This document shows, in pieces, positions 9,574 through 17,459 of a stretch of 64,000 bases of DNA (positions within the stretch are counted from its first letter, which is position 1; every line of letters starts with the position of its first letter). A model generated the notes under the pieces. The model saw only the letters and a list, made by a program, of their open reading frames with translations, ran no database searches and was not told the origin of the DNA. Position numbers and translations under genes: made by a program. The stretch is taken from positions 1 through 64,000 of the forward strand of contig JADMXW010000022.1 of NCBI GenBank assembly GCA_015548865.1, written 5' to 3'. The stretch comes from Serratia marcescens (lineage in GTDB: Bacteria > Pseudomonadota > Gammaproteobacteria > Enterobacterales > Enterobacteriaceae).

Positions 9574-10095
9574 TCAGGCGTATAAGTGCTTACTGTACAG
9601 CTCGAAAGCTTCATCATGTTCCAAATCGTCCAGGATAACGATATCAGGGCCATGTTCTTTTTTGATTTGTGCGATGTATGAAGCGTATTGAGCCTGGCTT
9701 TTGTAGCCCACTGTCCAAAGTCTACCTTCGCGTAAGACGCAGATTTTCTTGCGGTAAACCTTCTTGAAACTTGATTTAGTTTTCCGGTTACGCTCCTCGT
9801 CACTGACAAGCTGGTCGATTACTTCAATCAGGTTTGAGTCTATGAGAAATGGCTTGCCATTGTGTTCGCCAAGGCAGATTGGCAGAAGACCCTTCGCATA
9901 TGATTCGGCCTGGCGGAACAGCTCTTTTTTTCCTGGTTCGAACAGTACGCGAGTTTCGCCACCATGCCCATCATTATCAGCTGTACCTATGCTCAGCCCG
10001 TCGAAGAGGACAGTAGCGTTAAAGCAGACTGTTTCCTGGCTCATGCCAGTATAGATTTTGAGGCCTTTCAATTTGATTCTTGTCTGAGTGTTCAT
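9574..10095 (-). CDS. Hypothetical protein, first gene of a CTTCGTCACC-type unit
   Basis: A 173-residue protein with no recognised domain. The start at 10095 has a GGGGA site; the longer frame would run into the promoter hairpin. The C-terminal half is basic (RKTKSSFKKVYRKKICVLREGR) and then acidic. The CTTCGTCACC element ends 61 bp upstream of the start. Role unknown. Confidence 0.75.
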   Translation of the reverse strand: MNTQTRIKLKGLKIYTGMSQETVCFNATVLFDGLSIGTADNDGHGGETRVLFEPGKKELFRQAESYAKGLLPICLGEHNGKPFLIDSNLIEVIDQLVSDEERNRKTKSSFKKVYRKKICVLREGRLWTVGYKSQAQYASYIAQIKKEHGPDIVILDDLEHDEAFELYSKHLYA

Positions 10096-10156
10096 TGTGT
10101 GTTCCCCGCTTTCTAATTGTGATTCTATTTTCAATCACCTTGAGCAGGTGACGAAG
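10096..10156 (-). promoter_or_regulatory. CTTCGTCACC-type promoter with hairpin (copy 1)
   Basis: Minus-strand CTTCGTCACC at 10156-10147, 16 nt, then an AAATAG hexamer. Inverted repeat GTGATT (10119-10124)/AATCAC (10133-10138). Precedes the gene starting at 10095. Confidence 0.65.
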
Positions 10157-10226
10157 TGATACGGAGAAATAATTGTTGGGTCGCCTGATAGCCGGGCTGG
10201 TGGCAGCCGCAACCCTTAGTCAGTAC

Positions 10227-10451
10227 TTCGGGATCGTAGTTCCGAAAAGCCACAACAGTCTCCACAGCGTTTTGGGGGTGTTAACCCCCATACGCTTTGA
10301 GACTTTGCCCTAGCGGGCCGCGAATTCGCCTAATCGCCCCGTGAGGGCTCTATTCGAATTTACATGCCGTGCCTGCTTCGCTTGAGAGCGAAGCTTTTGG
10401 ACGGCGATTGCCCGCGTGGCGGGCAGACATTTTTACGTGCGCATTGCGCAC
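10227..10451. other. Cluster of consecutive strong stem-loops
   Basis: Non-coding stretch with several perfect or near-perfect hairpins: TTCGG/CCGAA (10227-10246); a long three-part stem AGTCTC..AGCGT..GGGGGT / ACCCCC..ACGCT..GAGACT (10257-10304); GCTTCGCT/AGCGAAGC (10375-10394); GCCCGC/GCGGGC (10410-10424); and GTGCGC/GCGCAC (10437-10451). It lies between the stop of the 10551 gene and promoter copy 1. It could be a structured RNA, a 3' untranslated region, or a DNA site such as oriT or a primosome site. ORFs drawn across it on the plus strand are not credible. Confidence 0.7.
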
Positions 10452-10550
10452 GATTTTCTTCGGTTACATTACAGGGCTGGCTGGGGATTGGCTTATTGCA
10501 ATATTCTACAACGAAGCTGGGAACGGCTGGCTGGAACGCGAAGATTTAAA

Positions 10551-10817
10551 TCATACTCTATATCGACTGATATCAACGACGGTATCAGCGGGGTCTGTTG
10601 CCAGCTTACAGGTCACTTGACCTTCCTGATCCAGCATCAGTGTCGCGGTTAACGGTTCATTTTGAGCATCGATTACAGTGACATTCACGCGTAACCGTGT
10701 TGGAAGCATCATCAGAATTCGCGTAGGGCTCTCTGATAATGACACGTTTCTGGCTTGCAGAACCGCTAAAACACTCTTCATTAACTCTGCTTGGTCGATC
10801 ATATAGTCACATGCCAC
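10551..10817 (-). CDS. Small hypothetical protein
   Basis: An 88-residue (or 83 from an internal ATG) protein with a beta-rich middle (RLRVNVTVIDAQNEPLTATLMLD). No clear ribosome site and no CTTCGTCACC element upstream, so the start is uncertain. Its transcript would run into the hairpin cluster at 10227-10451. Confidence 0.5.
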   Translation of the reverse strand: MACDYMIDQAELMKSVLAVLQARNVSLSESPTRILMMLPTRLRVNVTVIDAQNEPLTATLMLDQEGQVTCKLATDPADTVVDISRYRV

Positions 10818-11223
10818 TGGATGTATTGGGATGAAATCGTGCCTACCGCAGGGCTACACGAAAGATATAAATCAGTATGACATGCGGGCCGGACTCAAAC
10901 CATCAATTACTGGAACCAGTCCGAAGATAGCGCTCTGGTTTTTATGCTGTTGAATTTACATAGTTGTTATTTAGTGAATTATTCGTACCTTATCATTCAC
11001 TGATATCACTTAAATTCAAAGTGAACAGGAGAGGATTGGATTAAAAGTCCATAAAATGTGAATTAAAAGTGCGCTAGGAAATGCGATAAACTGATTGATT
11101 TGTTTTGATATGGTTTTTATGTGAATTATCGGTGAGTTACTTGTGTGCTACTTATCTCCATGCTGCTATGCCTTTCCAATAAATAGATTGGATAGGGCAG
11201 GGAGATGGAAGAGGGGAGAGGGC
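10818..11223. other. Intergenic AT-rich stretch, no gene seen
   Basis: About 400 bp with no convincing ORF, RNA gene or terminator. It separates the 10551 gene from the HNH gene. Composition is clearly more AT-rich than the flanks. Confidence 0.6.
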
Positions 11224-12066
11224 TTACTCCGCAGGTGATTTCACTTTAAATTCAAGCCATCTTGCCCCGAGCCTGTTTTTATCCAGATTGTAGAACAACG
11301 GTTTTATACAGACCCCTTCATACTCAGGGAACTCTATACCGCTGGCGAAGTGAATCTGTAGTGTATCAGGATCAATACCCATCATGTTTGTGTCAAACAG
11401 CCTGTGGAATGTTGGTGATAGCAAAATGCCGTTACTGGCGTTATAGCAGCCTGCTACGGATGTTGGTTCAATATGTGCTGCCTCCAGCACACCGTTGAGG
11501 TGTTTGCCCGATACCGCGCACAGGCTTCCGAAATTCTTATCCACCAACTCACGGAACTGAGACTGGACATGCACATCGCGAACGCTAACCTCTCGGCGGA
11601 AGCTCGGGGAGCGCATACGGATATCTGCATGGGGGAGGTGACCGCGTGGTAATGGCAATACAGCCGGTTGCTCATCCATTACTGGATTCTGCTCCTCGCA
11701 GTAGGTGTCCACGGACTCAATCAAACGGGATGTGTCATTACCAAATCGGCGAGTGAACCAGAGCCTGAAGTGAGCCAACCGTGATGCCGGAATTTTGTTA
11801 CGTGCGTACTCCTGAGCATTCTCCTTTTCGATTTCAGTATTTAGTAAAGCCAGACGGGCCTGAGAAGCACGAATTTCTTCCTGGACTCTGAGATATCCTG
11901 CCAGTAGACAAACTTTGGATTCCTGATGTTCAGGCCGTCGCGGATAACCAGATCCTGTTTCAACCACGCCAAAGGCTTTGTACCGGAACATTCGGGGAAA
12001 AAGCGTTAATGCCACCCGGTTGTTACGACGAACGAGGGAACGAATCAGATTGGTTATCTTCCTCAT
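11224..12066 (-). CDS. HNH endonuclease-like protein
   Basis: A 280-residue protein. The C-terminal third has the HNH_2-type pattern: LCAVSG near 185, LEAAHIEP, then N.SNGILLSPTFHRLFD, giving the metal-binding and catalytic histidines. The N-terminal half is helical and charged and may recognise substrate. Proteins of this class occur as stand-alone nucleases or restriction components; no methylase is adjacent. It overlaps the end of the preceding ORF by 44 bp, suggesting coupling. The start at 12066 lacks a strong ribosome site. Confidence 0.75.
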   Translation of the reverse strand: MRKITNLIRSLVRRNNRVALTLFPRMFRYKAFGVVETGSGYPRRPEHQESKVCLLAGYLRVQEEIRASQARLALLNTEIEKENAQEYARNKIPASRLAHFRLWFTRRFGNDTSRLIESVDTYCEEQNPVMDEQPAVLPLPRGHLPHADIRMRSPSFRREVSVRDVHVQSQFRELVDKNFGSLCAVSGKHLNGVLEAAHIEPTSVAGCYNASNGILLSPTFHRLFDTNMMGIDPDTLQIHFASGIEFPEYEGVCIKPLFYNLDKNRLGARWLEFKVKSPAE

Positions 12067-12448
12067 GTTCTGAATAGTGCGGGGAGAAAAGAACGCGGCG
12101 TATTACCTCTGCTCTATCTATTCCCGACATTATCCCTCTGCGAATGACACCACGGAGGTGAGCATTATGTCTTGCCCCGCTTACTAGGCCGAACTCACGG
12201 GACAAACTGACATACTCTTTCAGGAGGTGATGCTTAGGGTCGGTAAACGCCTCTGGAGGAATCACCTGATATGCAACTGACGAAAGTATACGGAAAGTCA
12301 GTTCAGATGCTGTCCAGCCCTCACGCCGAAGCCGAATAATTGTTATAACGAGATCATCGATACCAGGCATATCCGGTTCGATATATAGGGACATCAGAGT
12401 GTCGTTCATTCCGGGAGGAAGGCTAGCAGAGTGTGACGGGTTGCTCAT
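12023..12448 (-). CDS. Hypothetical protein upstream of and overlapping the HNH gene
   Basis: A 141-residue protein of unknown function, mostly helical, with a serine/acidic tail. Its 3' end overlaps the HNH gene in another frame, so the two probably form one unit. No recognised domain. A possible partner or regulator of the nuclease, by position only. Confidence 0.55.
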   Translation of the reverse strand: MSNPSHSASLPPGMNDTLMSLYIEPDMPGIDDLVITIIRLRREGWTASELTFRILSSVAYQVIPPEAFTDPKHHLLKEYVSLSREFGLVSGARHNAHLRGVIRRGIMSGIDRAEVIRRVLFSPHYSEHEEDNQSDSFPRSS

Positions 12449-12544
12449 AGGGTAAGGTACTGATCGGACGTAGAAGAAGCGCTTATGTTACGGAATTCGC
12501 TCTGGTGGGTTTTAGCTCCAGTGGCGAACGCTGGAACTACGGGT

Positions 12545-12570
12545 AAAAAAATCCCCGGTTTACCGGGGAA
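12545..12570 (-). terminator. Intrinsic terminator downstream of the 12634 gene
   Basis: TCCCCGGT/ACCGGGGA stem followed on the minus strand by seven T. Two more hairpins (CCTCCA/TGGAGG and GCCGGT/ACCGGC) lie between it and the stop codon. Confidence 0.85.
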
Positions 12571-12633
12571 GTTAACAACTACCTCCAGAAGGGTTGGAGG
12601 CAAAGCCGGTTGGGCGACCGGCCACAGGGAATG

Positions 12634-12798
12634 CTACGGCTTAATGCCGAGTACTACACCGCCATAGACCAGGTACATCACGATGGCGAACAGCATGAAG
12701 AAATGGGTTACCGGGTGCGCCAGCGCGGCTGCTGCCGCATTGCTTGCGCTGAGCTTCAGTGAGCCAAAAGAGTGATTACGAACAGCTTGTGCTTTCAT
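12634..12798 (-). CDS. Small single-span membrane protein
   Basis: A 54-residue protein started at 12798 behind AGGAGCGACCC. It has a hydrophobic segment FFMLFAIVMYLVYGGVVLGI near the C-terminus, ending in a short KP tail. Alone in its unit between promoter copy 2 and a terminator. Function unknown. Confidence 0.65.
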   Translation of the reverse strand: MKAQAVRNHSFGSLKLSASNAAAAALAHPVTHFFMLFAIVMYLVYGGVVLGIKP

Positions 12799-12872
12799 GG
12801 GTCGCTCCTGATAACGGGTTACATGTTGTGGCTTCTGTATCCAGTATCTGGTGAGTGACTCAGGTGACGAAG
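12799..12872 (-). promoter_or_regulatory. CTTCGTCACC-type promoter (copy 2)
   Basis: CTTCGTCACC on the minus strand ending at 12872-12863, 16 nt, then TACTGG. Imperfect inverted repeat GTCGCTC/GAGTGAC brackets the region upstream of the start at 12798. Confidence 0.6.
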
Positions 12873-12877
12873 AAAAC

Positions 12878-12905
12878 CAGGGCATAAAAAGCCCTGTATT
12901 TTCAG
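12878..12905. terminator. Hairpin terminator beside promoter copy 2
   Basis: CAGGGC/GCCCTG stem with A-rich left flank and T-rich right flank, possibly bidirectional. Confidence 0.55.
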
Positions 12906-12953
12906 AAAGATAATATCGGTTTCGTTTTGTGTTGTGCTTGCTATTCCGGGCAT

Positions 12954-12981
12954 AAAAAAACCGCCTGGTGAACCAGACGGC
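12954..12981 (-). terminator. Intrinsic terminator of the 13085-15039 unit
   Basis: CCGCCTGGT/ACCAGACGG stem (one mismatch) followed on the minus strand by seven T, about 100 bp after the stop at 13085. Confidence 0.8.
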
Positions 12982-13027
12982 TTTGGGATAAACAGGCTTT
13001 ACACAGACAGGTCAGTGGATCATTTAA

Positions 13028-13052
13028 GTCACTTAACCCCCTTAATCGCCAG
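13028..13052 (-). repeat. Lone inverted copy of the 56-bp repeat core
   Basis: The 25 bp are the exact reverse complement of the core (CTGGCGATTAAGG to TTAAGTGAC) of the parA-proximal repeats at 8784-9145, about 4 kb away. Confidence 0.9.
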
Positions 13053-13084
13053 TGTATTGCCACCAGCAGTACGTGGTCTAACGC

Positions 13085-13528
13085 TTAAATATCGTAGCGA
13101 CCTTCTTTGATTTGCTGGAGCTGTTCAGCCAGCACCTTCGCCAGTGGTTCGGCTTCTTCTTCATCATCAAGATTGTCGATGAGCGTCAGATTCGACTCAC
13201 CCGCACGGCGGGCATAAACCCCATACGCTCGCTGGCCGGAGATATCGGTGACCGAAGTCTGAGAGTGATCGCAGATGATATTGCCGTGACGGTCTACCGG
13301 CCCGAAGCTGATGGCTTCATAATCCGCATCGTGGCCCAATGGTAAATCGCGCAAAACAAACAGGCGTAATGGGAGAACGTCGTACTCAGCACCACATTTT
13401 GCTGCCACATCCAGATCGTTAATTTCACGGAGAAAATCTTTCGCTACCACCGAGTCAGAATGCATCCGGTAAATGGTCGATGCGGCCCAGATTGCACCAG
13501 CATAAAATTGTGATTCTTCTTTTGTCAT
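13085..13528 (-). CDS. Hypothetical protein
   Basis: A 147-residue acidic soluble protein. Starts MTKEESQFYAGAIWAASTIYRM, a style seen in small phage-derived plasmid proteins. C-terminus is strongly acidic (DDEEEAEP) then helical. No domain recognised. Last gene in the unit that begins at promoter copy 3, ahead of the terminator at 12954. Confidence 0.75.
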   Translation of the reverse strand: MTKEESQFYAGAIWAASTIYRMHSDSVVAKDFLREINDLDVAAKCGAEYDVLPLRLFVLRDLPLGHDADYEAISFGPVDRHGNIICDHSQTSVTDISGQRAYGVYARRAGESNLTLIDNLDDEEEAEPLAKVLAEQLQQIKEGRYDI

Positions 13529-13587
13529 TTAGCACCTGCTCTTATTGTCATGGGTATGCCGGTCGAACGGTATCCCCGTGCAGACCG

Positions 13588-13866
13588 TCAGTAAACGGTT
13601 ATTTCCTTTGCGCAGCAGTCGCATTGGTATTCGTTGATACCACCAGTTGCGACCCAGTTTATTGCGCCGCAGCGGCAACTCAACAGCTGGCGCATACCAG
13701 GAGCAAGTGCCCGCTCTGAAAACGACTCAACCGGGACTTCGCCCGGGTAGTAGTAACCTTTTATCAGCTTGCTGCGTGAATGCCCGTCAGTGTCGGTGTA
13801 ATGCAGATACACCTTCCGGGTATAAATCATACCCGAGTCAGTGCCGAACTGCGTTTTCAGAAGCAT
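13588..13866 (-). CDS. Small zinc-ribbon protein
   Basis: A 92-residue protein started at 13866 behind GGAGGATATGT; the start lies inside the 3' end of the previous gene. C-terminal Cys pairs (LSCRCGAINW and YQCDCCAK) form a probable zinc ribbon. The protein at 32438-32710 shares the CRCGANNW...CDSCG pattern and a similar size, so the two are paralogues on the same plasmid. Confidence 0.75.
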   Translation of the reverse strand: MLLKTQFGTDSGMIYTRKVYLHYTDTDGHSRSKLIKGYYYPGEVPVESFSERALAPGMRQLLSCRCGAINWVATGGINEYQCDCCAKEITVY

Positions 13867-14680
13867 ACATATCCTCCAGACGCTGAATACATTGTTGTGC
13901 GGCCTTATCAAGTAGTTCAGCCGTGGGTTCATCATAGATGCCACGTACCAGCAGACCAAATATTTCCGGGTCTACAGACAAATCGTACATGCATACGCGA
14001 ACGCCAAGCGCTGTACGTAGCGCATAGACATGGCGGTTAGGCTTTCCGCCGATACCGGTGACTGACGCGACATTTTCAAAATTACCAGGGTTAACCAGGT
14101 TAATCACGGGGCACGATATACACTCAGGGATCCGCTTCAGAGCCACAGCATCCAGATACAGGCTGTGGCCCACTTTCAGGTTTTTTGGCAACGCTTGCAA
14201 CGGCATGGCTTCGAGGGCCAGATTTTCTTCAAGATGCAGGTTATCCGGCAAAGTGGTAATACGGGTGTTTGACAGCATCATACTGCCAGCTACTTTCAGC
14301 GTATCCGGCAGATAGGCGATATCAGTACACATGATGTCCAGAACGCGGCCCACCGTCAGATTTTCCGGCAGATACTTAAGACGTGAAGAATTCGCCATGA
14401 GCGTACCGGTAATGGTCAGGTTGTCAGGGAGAGATTCCAGCTCAGAGTAGCTGATAAACAGATTGCGGGCCACCAGCCCGGCAGGGATGCTATGAATGCC
14501 CGACAGAATGGTCAGGGTGTTCGTCACGGTCAGATTCGCGGGAATATAGTCGCAGGGAATTGCCGGATCTTCTGGCTCAAGCGTAAACCCGACACGAAGA
14601 TCGCCTTCAACGATGATTCGTCCGTCCTGAAGGGTAAAGGCCACACCATTCGCTGCCAGTTTATCAATGAAGTCTGTCAT
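13838..14680 (-). CDS. Leucine-rich-repeat-like solenoid protein
   Basis: A 280-residue protein. Residues about 45-200 consist of irregular repeats of about 20 residues with the pattern LPDNLTVxGxLxLxxTxIxxLP, a solenoid resembling leucine-rich repeats. The C-terminal 70 residues are helical and not repeated. Such solenoids mediate protein binding; no catalytic motif is seen. Second gene of the unit from promoter copy 3; its end overlaps the next gene. Confidence 0.75.
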   Translation of the reverse strand: MTDFIDKLAANGVAFTLQDGRIIVEGDLRVGFTLEPEDPAIPCDYIPANLTVTNTLTILSGIHSIPAGLVARNLFISYSELESLPDNLTITGTLMANSSRLKYLPENLTVGRVLDIMCTDIAYLPDTLKVAGSMMLSNTRITTLPDNLHLEENLALEAMPLQALPKNLKVGHSLYLDAVALKRIPECISCPVINLVNPGNFENVASVTGIGGKPNRHVYALRTALGVRVCMYDLSVDPEIFGLLVRGIYDEPTAELLDKAAQQCIQRLEDMYASENAVRH

Positions 14681-14721
14681 ATCGGTTTCCTTTTAATGGC
14701 CCGACGAGCCGGGCCGGAGGT

Positions 14722-15039
14722 TCAGAGTTTGCTGACAAAGTTCTGCTGCGTGAACAGGTACATATCGTCCTGCTCATTGAACATGCACAGATTTTCGAGG
14801 ATGCGCTTTTCAATCCAGACGACCGGCTTTTCACGCATATCCTTCGCGAGCGAAAAGGTGTTTCGCAGCCGGGTAATGCGGTGCTGATCATTGATTGCCT
14901 GGTGAATTGCGGCCTTTGACGCTGCCGCCTGCTTTTTTACGTTGTTGCGGGCACACCATAATTCGCCACTAGCGGCTGATGCCCGCGCTGCTGGCTGACG
15001 TGAGGAGTCCAGTTGGTCATAACGTAAGAGATTCGGCAT
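14722..15039 (-). CDS. Hypothetical protein
   Basis: A 105-residue protein started at 15039 after a G-rich site. The N-terminal half is rich in Ala, Ser and Lys; the C-terminal half is helical and charged. No recognised domain. First gene behind promoter copy 3. Confidence 0.65.
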   Translation of the reverse strand: MPNLLRYDQLDSSRQPAARASAASGELWCARNNVKKQAAASKAAIHQAINDQHRITRLRNTFSLAKDMREKPVVWIEKRILENLCMFNEQDDMYLFTQQNFVSKL

Positions 15040-15104
15040 GATGCCCCCTGTCATAGTTTTGTCGTTATTGACCTATTATCTGGCAGGTGGGGCTGGTGAC
15101 GAAG
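15040..15104 (-). promoter_or_regulatory. CTTCGTCACC-type promoter with hairpin (copy 3)
   Basis: CTTCGTCACC at 15104-15095 on the minus strand, 16 nt, then TAATAG. Imperfect inverted repeat GCCCCCTGTCATA/TATCTGGCAGGTGGGGC. Confidence 0.7.
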
Positions 15105-15144
15105 GGCGCTGAGGTTGTCTGATGGTTAAAAGATTGCCGTTAGT

Positions 15145-15180
15145 GTTCCATATGGTATAATTGAATTACCAAATGGGAGG
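15145..15180 (+). promoter_or_regulatory. Promoter/operator of the Xre-RES pair
   Basis: TATAAT -10-like box within a near-perfect palindrome running from CCATATGG to CCAAATGG, directly upstream of the antitoxin gene. Autorepression by the antitoxin is usual for this family; the site fits by symmetry and position. Confidence 0.6.
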
Positions 15181-15187
15181 GCTAGTT

Positions 15188-15634
15188 ATGACGATGAAAG
15201 TTTTTTCTCCAGACGTTACCAAAACGAATCAGCACTGCTTATGGCAGGTTGCTGGGCTGGATAATGACGGTATCGCGCTGATGGATAAAATCAATCACGG
15301 TCTCGATGGCACAGTAGCTAAGCACATTTCTGAATGGGCTAACATCACGCCGTCTGAGCTGCGCAAAATGTCGGGTATACCTAATACGACGTTTAATCGT
15401 AGCATCAAAGACCGTTTCACTGCCGATCAGAGCGAACGTCTGGTGCGCATTATCCGCGTAATTGAACGCGCTGTAGAGCTGTTTGAAGGTGACAAAGAAG
15501 CGGCGCACAAATGGCTGAACGAAGCGAACCGTGGTCTGAGCTGGAAATCACCGGCAGAGCTTGTTTCTTCTGAGACAGGTGCGCTTGAAGTGATGCGCCT
15601 GATTACGCGTATTGAGCACGGGGTATACTCGTGA
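15188..15634 (+). CDS. Xre-type antitoxin of a RES-Xre module
   Basis: A 148-residue protein started at 15188 behind GGGAGGG. It has a helix-turn-helix N-terminal region (PSELRKMSGIPNTTFNRSIKDRF) and the C-terminal toxin-binding region with the characteristic NRGL..KSPAELVSSETGALEVMRLITRIEHGVYS ending. It neutralises the RES toxin and probably represses its own operon. The stop overlaps the toxin start (ATGA-type). These are plus-strand genes in an otherwise minus-strand block, suggesting separate acquisition. Confidence 0.9.
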   Translation: MTMKVFSPDVTKTNQHCLWQVAGLDNDGIALMDKINHGLDGTVAKHISEWANITPSELRKMSGIPNTTFNRSIKDRFTADQSERLVRIIRVIERAVELFEGDKEAAHKWLNEANRGLSWKSPAELVSSETGALEVMRLITRIEHGVYS

Positions 15635-16089
15635 TCCTTTACCGACTGACCAAGACCCGTTATCTGATGACTGCGTGGTCTGGTCTGGGTGCGAAAGAAA
15701 CGGGGGGCCGCTGGAACAGCGTAGGCACTGCAATGGTCTACCTGTCTGAAACGGCCAGCCTTACCATGCTTGAAACGCTGGTACACATTCACGCGCCGCA
15801 GTTACTGGACGACTTTACACTGCTGAGTCTTGATGTACCGGATGATCAGATCCAGACCTTCGACATGAGCCGTCTCCCTGATAACTGGGCGAGTGAGGAT
15901 GCTCCTGCTGAGCTGGCGCTCTACGGTGATAACTGGGCTGAAAGCGGTTCTTCTATCGCGCTGCGTATTCCAAGTGCGTTGTCTCCGGTTGAATTTAACT
16001 ACTTGCTGAATCCGGCACACCCTGAACTCTTTGACCTGATGGCTACGGTTAAGAAAATTCCGTTCCGGTTTGATTCCCGCCTGAAATAA
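15631..16089 (+). CDS. RES-domain toxin
   Basis: A 152-residue RES toxin. Family residues are visible: an early R in LYRLTKTRY, GGRWNSVGTAMVYLSET with the conserved Arg and Tyr, LETLVHI with the conserved Glu, and a late Ser in the SSIALRIPSA segment. RES toxins degrade NAD+. Translationally coupled to the antitoxin. With ccdAB it gives this plasmid two addiction modules in one block. Confidence 0.9.
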   Translation: MILYRLTKTRYLMTAWSGLGAKETGGRWNSVGTAMVYLSETASLTMLETLVHIHAPQLLDDFTLLSLDVPDDQIQTFDMSRLPDNWASEDAPAELALYGDNWAESGSSIALRIPSALSPVEFNYLLNPAHPELFDLMATVKKIPFRFDSRLK

Positions 16090-16132
16090 CACACAGGCAA
16101 CTCCCCGGCATTGACGAACTGAGGTGTCTCTG

Positions 16133-16363
16133 ATGATTCAGAAAGCGAAAGTCGCTAAAGCGTTTATCTCTGTAATTGCCTTGTTCGCCTTTGTCTACTG
16201 GGGACTTGATCCCGATTCAATTTGTCAGGCAGTTGGTGACGCATCTCAAACCTGCGGTTACTCCGGCAAGAATGGCGATGCGAGTCTGGTTGGTTCCGTG
16301 TTTGCTCTGATGCTGACGGTGTTGGCGGGTGCGATGCTTTGGGCGTGGGTCAGGAAAGGCTAA
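16133..16363 (+). CDS. Small two-span membrane protein
   Basis: A 76-residue protein started at 16133 behind GAGGTG, 43 bp after the RES toxin. Hydrophobic segments: AFISVIALFAFVYWGL near the N-terminus and VFALMLTVLAGAMLWAWV at the C-terminus, with two Cys between them. It could share the RES-Xre transcript. Function unknown. Confidence 0.6.
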   Translation: MIQKAKVAKAFISVIALFAFVYWGLDPDSICQAVGDASQTCGYSGKNGDASLVGSVFALMLTVLAGAMLWAWVRKG

Positions 16364-16389
16364 TCAGAACTCTTGCAACTCCCTCCGTG

Positions 16390-16425
16390 ATGCCGGGTGA
16401 CGCTCCTCACTGAGCGCCACCAGTC
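16390..16425. terminator. Hairpin between convergent genes
   Basis: GGTGACGCTC/GAGCGCCACC stem (one mismatch) between the plus-strand gene ending at 16363 and the minus-strand gene ending at 16431. No long T run, so only a probable terminator. Confidence 0.45.
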
Positions 16426-16430
16426 AGTCA

Positions 16431-16703
16431 TTACAAACGGGTTGATGATTCAATCGCGGGCGGAAGGCTACTATTCAGCGCGTCGAACCCGCCAAATGCC
16501 CGGCCCTCTTTTGTCAGCACCAGATGCATCGGCGTTTCGTTGATATTACGGGCGATGTAATCGTTGATGAATGCCCGCGCCTGATCGGCATTTTTAACCT
16601 CTGCTGTTTCCGGCATGGAGTTATGGGAACGATTAAAGACGACAGAGACATAATTCCCTTCAATTCTTACCGGGCGAGTCGATACGGTGAGTTTCATGGT
16701 CAT
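16431..16703 (-). CDS. Small hypothetical protein
   Basis: A 90-residue protein with a compact alpha/beta look and a C-terminal LVLTKEGRAFGGFDALN. AGGAAA precedes the start. Second gene of the unit begun at promoter copy 4. No domain recognised. Confidence 0.7.
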   Translation of the reverse strand: MTMKLTVSTRPVRIEGNYVSVVFNRSHNSMPETAEVKNADQARAFINDYIARNINETPMHLVLTKEGRAFGGFDALNSSLPPAIESSTRL

Positions 16704-16746
16704 TTTCCTGTAGTGAGTGTTGTGTGTATTGGTGTTCTGCCACTAT

Positions 16747-17301
16747 CTACTGCAACGTTGCGGCCACAGGGCGAAGAATTGCTATCGCCTTTGATAACGC
16801 CTGCCGCTCACCACCATCAAGGATTCTGACTGCTTCTACGCAAGCCGCTTCTGCTGTATCAGCACGTTCTACCAACGTCCTGACGGTATTTTCATATGAT
16901 CCGCAATCAGGCTCCTGATTGCTGTCTTCGCTCAGCGTGTTCCATGACTCAGTGAGGTTAACTGCAACAGCGACCAATTGGTCAGTGCTGATATCACCTT
17001 TTACGCAACGGCAGGCCACTTCAGCGCCCAGACGTTCAGCAATGTCGTAGTACCAGACTCCCGGTTCTTCAGATGCCTGATACGCAGGTTCGCAGGCTTT
17101 ACAGATCTGCTCTGCGGCATCCAACATCCAGTGAGCACATTCAATTTCGCCACCAGCCAGCGTTTCACAGATCATTGTCTGTACGCTGTCACAGTTGAAG
17201 GTGAGGGGGATAGGATTAGCCACTGATAATGCGGTCAGACGGGAGACTTCATGCTGGAAGCCCTGAAACATGAACATGGCGCAGATAGCTGGATTTAACA
17301 T
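16747..17301 (-). CDS. Hypothetical protein, first gene of a CTTCGTCACC-type unit
   Basis: A 184-residue, Cys-containing soluble protein, largely helical (ECAHWMLDAAEQICKACEPAY). No recognised domain. The start at 17301 sits at the foot of promoter hairpin copy 4. Confidence 0.7.
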   Translation of the reverse strand: MLNPAICAMFMFQGFQHEVSRLTALSVANPIPLTFNCDSVQTMICETLAGGEIECAHWMLDAAEQICKACEPAYQASEEPGVWYYDIAERLGAEVACRCVKGDISTDQLVAVAVNLTESWNTLSEDSNQEPDCGSYENTVRTLVERADTAEAACVEAVRILDGGERQALSKAIAILRPVAATLQ

Positions 17302-17378
17302 GGTAGACCCCTGTAGTTATGTGTGTTGTTCGTTTTGTTTACATAACCAGTTAACCACGCTCCCCGCAGGTGACGAAG
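17302..17378 (-). promoter_or_regulatory. CTTCGTCACC-type promoter with hairpin and GTAAACAAAACG leader (copy 4)
   Basis: CTTCGTCACC at 17378-17369; inverted repeat GTTATGT (17316-17322)/ACATAAC (17341-17347); exact 12-mer CGTTTTGTTTAC (plus strand) at 17331-17342 in the loop. Confidence 0.7.
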
Positions 17379-17394
17379 GCTTTCGGGGCAGAAA

Positions 17395-17427
17395 ATTCAC
17401 AAAAAAAACCGACCATTAAGGCCGGTT
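17395..17427 (-). terminator. Terminator of the 17460-18321 unit
   Basis: ACCGACC/GGCCGGT stem (one mismatch) with eight A on its left, i.e. a T run on the minus strand, past the stop at 17460. Confidence 0.7.
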
Positions 17428-17459
17428 ATGATCTGGAGTATATGGGGCTGAAAACCGCG

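Noticed and set aside
10364..10652. Three overlapping plus-strand ORFs of 61-83 codons
   Set aside because: They run over a hairpin cluster and antisense to the 10551 gene, with no ribosome sites or protein-like composition.
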